Source of the DNA: Bacillota bacterium
GTDB lineage: Bacteria; Bacillota; Clostridia; Lachnospirales; Lachnospiraceae
Assembly: GCA_023458855.1 (NCBI GenBank)
Contig: JAEWWQ010000036.1
Span: 1 to 7,416 of the forward strand
Direction of reading: 5' to 3'
DNA length: 7,416 nucleotides
The position numbers and the translations under genes are program-made. The notes below the pieces were generated by a model. That model did no database searches. It had not been told where the DNA came from and worked only from the letters and a program-made list of their open reading frames with translations. Below, piece after piece: positions 5,867 through 7,416 of this stretch (the first letter of the stretch is position 1; the number at the start of each line of letters is the position of its first letter).

Positions 5867-6415
5867 CTAAAGGATGGATTTACATATCTGCTCATCCGGA
5901 TGGGCAATCACAGAAGCATCCAGAAACATTCCTTTTTCTGCAACTGATATTTTAGCTTTTTCAATTGCTGCTTCTACTGCTGCCACTTCTCCCGTCAGAT
6001 ACAGATAGGACTTACCGCACATTCCCTTTGCAATGCGCAGCTCAATCAGATCAACGACTGCCGTTTTCGCTGCAATATCTGCTGCCACGATAATCGATGC
6101 CGCATCAAAAGTCTCCAAAATGCCAAGTGCATTCACTTGTCTGATTTCCGTTGTACCGTAGATTGCCGGAAAGATAGACGCATGAGGATTACCAAGCACA
6201 AAGCTGTCTATATGTTCCTCTTCATAACGGGTAATCGCTGTATCCACAGCTGATTTGACCGCACTCAGATTTCCTGCAATAATCGCAATATATTTTCCTG
6301 GACAAACGGTCTGTGCTTCCAGTAGCTCTACATCGGCTGTCTTGACCATGGCATCAGCCGCTGTTACACCAGTAGACACTGTCTTAAATTCAATCATACC
6401 AATTGCTTTACTCAT
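5867..6415 (-). CDS. pduT: PduT-like tandem-BMC shell protein with pore Cys38
   Basis: This is a shell protein of bacterial microcompartments, made of two BMC domains that assemble as pseudohexameric trimers. Domain 1 spans about residues 3-84 (AIGMIEFKTV, then AADAMVKTADVELLEA at 19-34) and domain 2 about 94-176 (VNALGILETFDAASIIVAAD). The 182-residue length matches PduT. Cys38 in the loop TVCPGKY (36-42) corresponds to the cysteine that three PduT subunits use to hold a [4Fe-4S] cluster at the central pore. PduT is proposed to carry electrons across the shell in partnership with PduS, whose homologue is the gene just upstream (18-base gap). A GAGAGGA ribosome binding site precedes the ATG, at slightly long spacing. 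The family call is secure. The pdu name indicates homology only; the compartment type is not known from this window. Confidence 0.93.
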   Translation of the reverse strand: MSKAIGMIEFKTVSTGVTAADAMVKTADVELLEAQTVCPGKYIAIIAGNLSAVKSAVDTAITRYEEEHIDSFVLGNPHASIFPAIYGTTEIRQVNALGILETFDAASIIVAADIAAKTAVVDLIELRIAKGMCGKSYLYLTGEVAAVEAAIEKAKISVAEKGMFLDASVIAHPDEQICKSIL

Positions 6416-6433
6416 TCCACTCTGTCCTCTCTT

Positions 6434-7416
6434 TTAGTCTGCTTCTATTATTATATAACGTTCCGTCACGTCTGTCACCCTTCCGCTGACGGAGGCATGT
6501 ACCGGAACACTGAGTCCTTCCGATTCTTTTCCAATCACCTGACCTCTGTAAACCGTATCGCCCACCTTCACAACTGCTTTTGCAGGTGCGCCGATATGTT
6601 GGCTTAATAGCTCTTTTACCTTTAAAACGCTTACCACAGCGTCCTGAAGCGGTGCCGGTTTATTATATTTAGAAAGTCCAAGTCTGGCTTCCAGACGTTC
6701 CTCTGGTGTCTTCCGATATTCCCTGGATTCTTTTACTGTTGCTGCCACAGTATTTTCAGGTACCCTGACTCCTGCTTTGCGAAGTCCCGTTTTATACTCA
6801 TCAATCAGCGTTCTTGGAGACAGACCTTGCGGGCAGGCATACATTTCACACAAACCACAGGAACTGCAAAACAGCGTGTTGATAAATATATTGGCATCCT
6901 GAAAATCCTTATTTGCCGCACTTCTCATAAATTTATGCGGCTCTATCGGATGGCCAAGTGCATGTCGCGGGCACAGATCTGTACACATCTGACATTGACA
7001 GCAGGCCGATGCTGCCCTTTTCATATCAATGGATGCCGTCCGGTTCCTTTTCTGTACAAGGAGATGATTCTCCGGCAACACCAGAATTGCATTTGTTGTC
7101 TTTGTCACAGTATCATAGCGACTGCCGATCTTTCCCATCATAGGTCCGCCCAACAGATACACCGGATGTTCGGTCGTAAGCTTTCCTGCCATAGATACTA
7201 CTTCTTCTATGGAGCACCCAAGCGGTACCCTGACGGTAATCGGATTTTCCACCTCTCCTACGACCGATACCACTTTGTCGACAACCGGTTCCCCATTTTG
7301 GAGTCCCCTGTATATATTGTAAACAGTCTCAACATTAAAAACTGCAACCCCCTCTTCAATCGGAAGTCCGCCAGGACGAATCACTTTTCCGGTAGCTTCA
7401 AAGATAAGTATTACTT
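6434..7416 (-). CDS. pduS: PduS-like (RnfC-type) iron-sulfur flavoprotein, C-terminal part; start is off the right edge
   Basis: PduS is an NADH-dependent flavo-iron-sulfur electron-transfer protein of microcompartments, studied as a cob(III)alamin reductase in propanediol utilisation. The visible 327 residues lack the N-terminal NADH/FMN domain. The frame stays open to the right edge through VILIFEATGKVIRPGGLP, so the GTG at 7384 is an internal valine, not a start. In order there is an SLBB-like segment (VVSVVGEVENPITVRVPLG, 7213-7269), a ferredoxin cluster motif CX2CX2CX3CP at 7003-6971, a second motif CX2CX2CX4CP at 6868-6833, and a C-terminal barrel-sandwich hybrid domain (KVGDTVYRGQVIGKESEG through VHASVSGRV). 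Both four-cysteine sets are complete, so two [4Fe-4S] clusters are expected. RnfC or other complex-I-like proteins share this layout; the adjacent PduT-like gene favours PduS. Confidence 0.9.
   Translation of the reverse strand, partial: VILIFEATGKVIRPGGLPIEEGVAVFNVETVYNIYRGLQNGEPVVDKVVSVVGEVENPITVRVPLGCSIEEVVSMAGKLTTEHPVYLLGGPMMGKIGSRYDTVTKTTNAILVLPENHLLVQKRNRTASIDMKRAASACCQCQMCTDLCPRHALGHPIEPHKFMRSAANKDFQDANIFINTLFCSSCGLCEMYACPQGLSPRTLIDEYKTGLRKAGVRVPENTVAATVKESREYRKTPEERLEARLGLSKYNKPAPLQDAVVSVLKVKELLSQHIGAPAKAVVKVGDTVYRGQVIGKESEGLSVPVHASVSGRVTDVTERYIIIEAD

Noticed and set aside
6434..7384. PduS-like protein starting at the GTG at 7384
   Set aside because: The frame continues upstream to the window edge with residues that fit the family, no ribosome binding site precedes the GTG, and a start there would remove the NADH/FMN domain.
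1..7416. CRISPR array, tRNA, rRNA or insertion sequence
   Set aside because: I found no regularly spaced repeats, no tRNA-like cloverleaf sequence, no rRNA signature and no transposase or terminal inverted repeats.

Overview
The window looks like part of a chromosome from an anaerobic gut Firmicute, most likely a Lachnospiraceae-type clostridium. The signs are moderate GC content, strong GGAGG ribosome binding sites, the short clostridial-type ThiC, the thiazole transporter ThiW, and a bacterial microcompartment gene pair (PduS-like and PduT-like) beside a DeoR-family regulator. This taxonomic call is inferred from gene content, not from a marker gene. Every gene I can support lies on the minus strand, so the reading order is right to left.

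Right part (7416 to 5064): the tail of a microcompartment operon. It holds the C-terminal part of a PduS-like iron-sulfur flavoprotein (its start lies beyond the right edge), a PduT-like tandem-BMC shell protein with the pore cysteine at residue 38, and a DeoR/GlpR-type regulator. A hairpin at 4998-5028 probably ends this unit. PduS and PduT are thought to move electrons between the compartment lumen and the cytosol. The substrate (for example propanediol from fucose or rhamnose, by a B12 or a glycyl-radical route) cannot be decided from this window.

Middle (5063 to 4681): a small AT-rich stretch carries a HicA-like mRNA interferase toxin ORF. It has an unusual cysteine-containing C-terminal extension, no recognisable ribosome binding site and no HicB antitoxin next to it. 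Just upstream lies a dense set of palindromes built on TTAATACRTA, one of them centred on a TTGACA box.

Left-centre (4672 to 161): a complete thiamine operon. A TTGACA-17-TACACT promoter leads into a TPP riboswitch, a strong intrinsic terminator, and then thiC-thiW-thiM-thiE-thiD. The last four genes overlap end to start. The logic is de novo synthesis of the pyrimidine half (ThiC, ThiD), import and phosphorylation of the thiazole half (ThiW, ThiM), and joining by ThiE. No thiazole synthesis genes (thiF/S/G/H) are present here.

Left edge (160 to 1): a short intergenic region has two identical 9-bp direct repeats with a 13-bp gap, the layout of LytTR-type regulator sites. They lie upstream of a -10 box and the first 20 codons of an unidentified gene that leaves the window.
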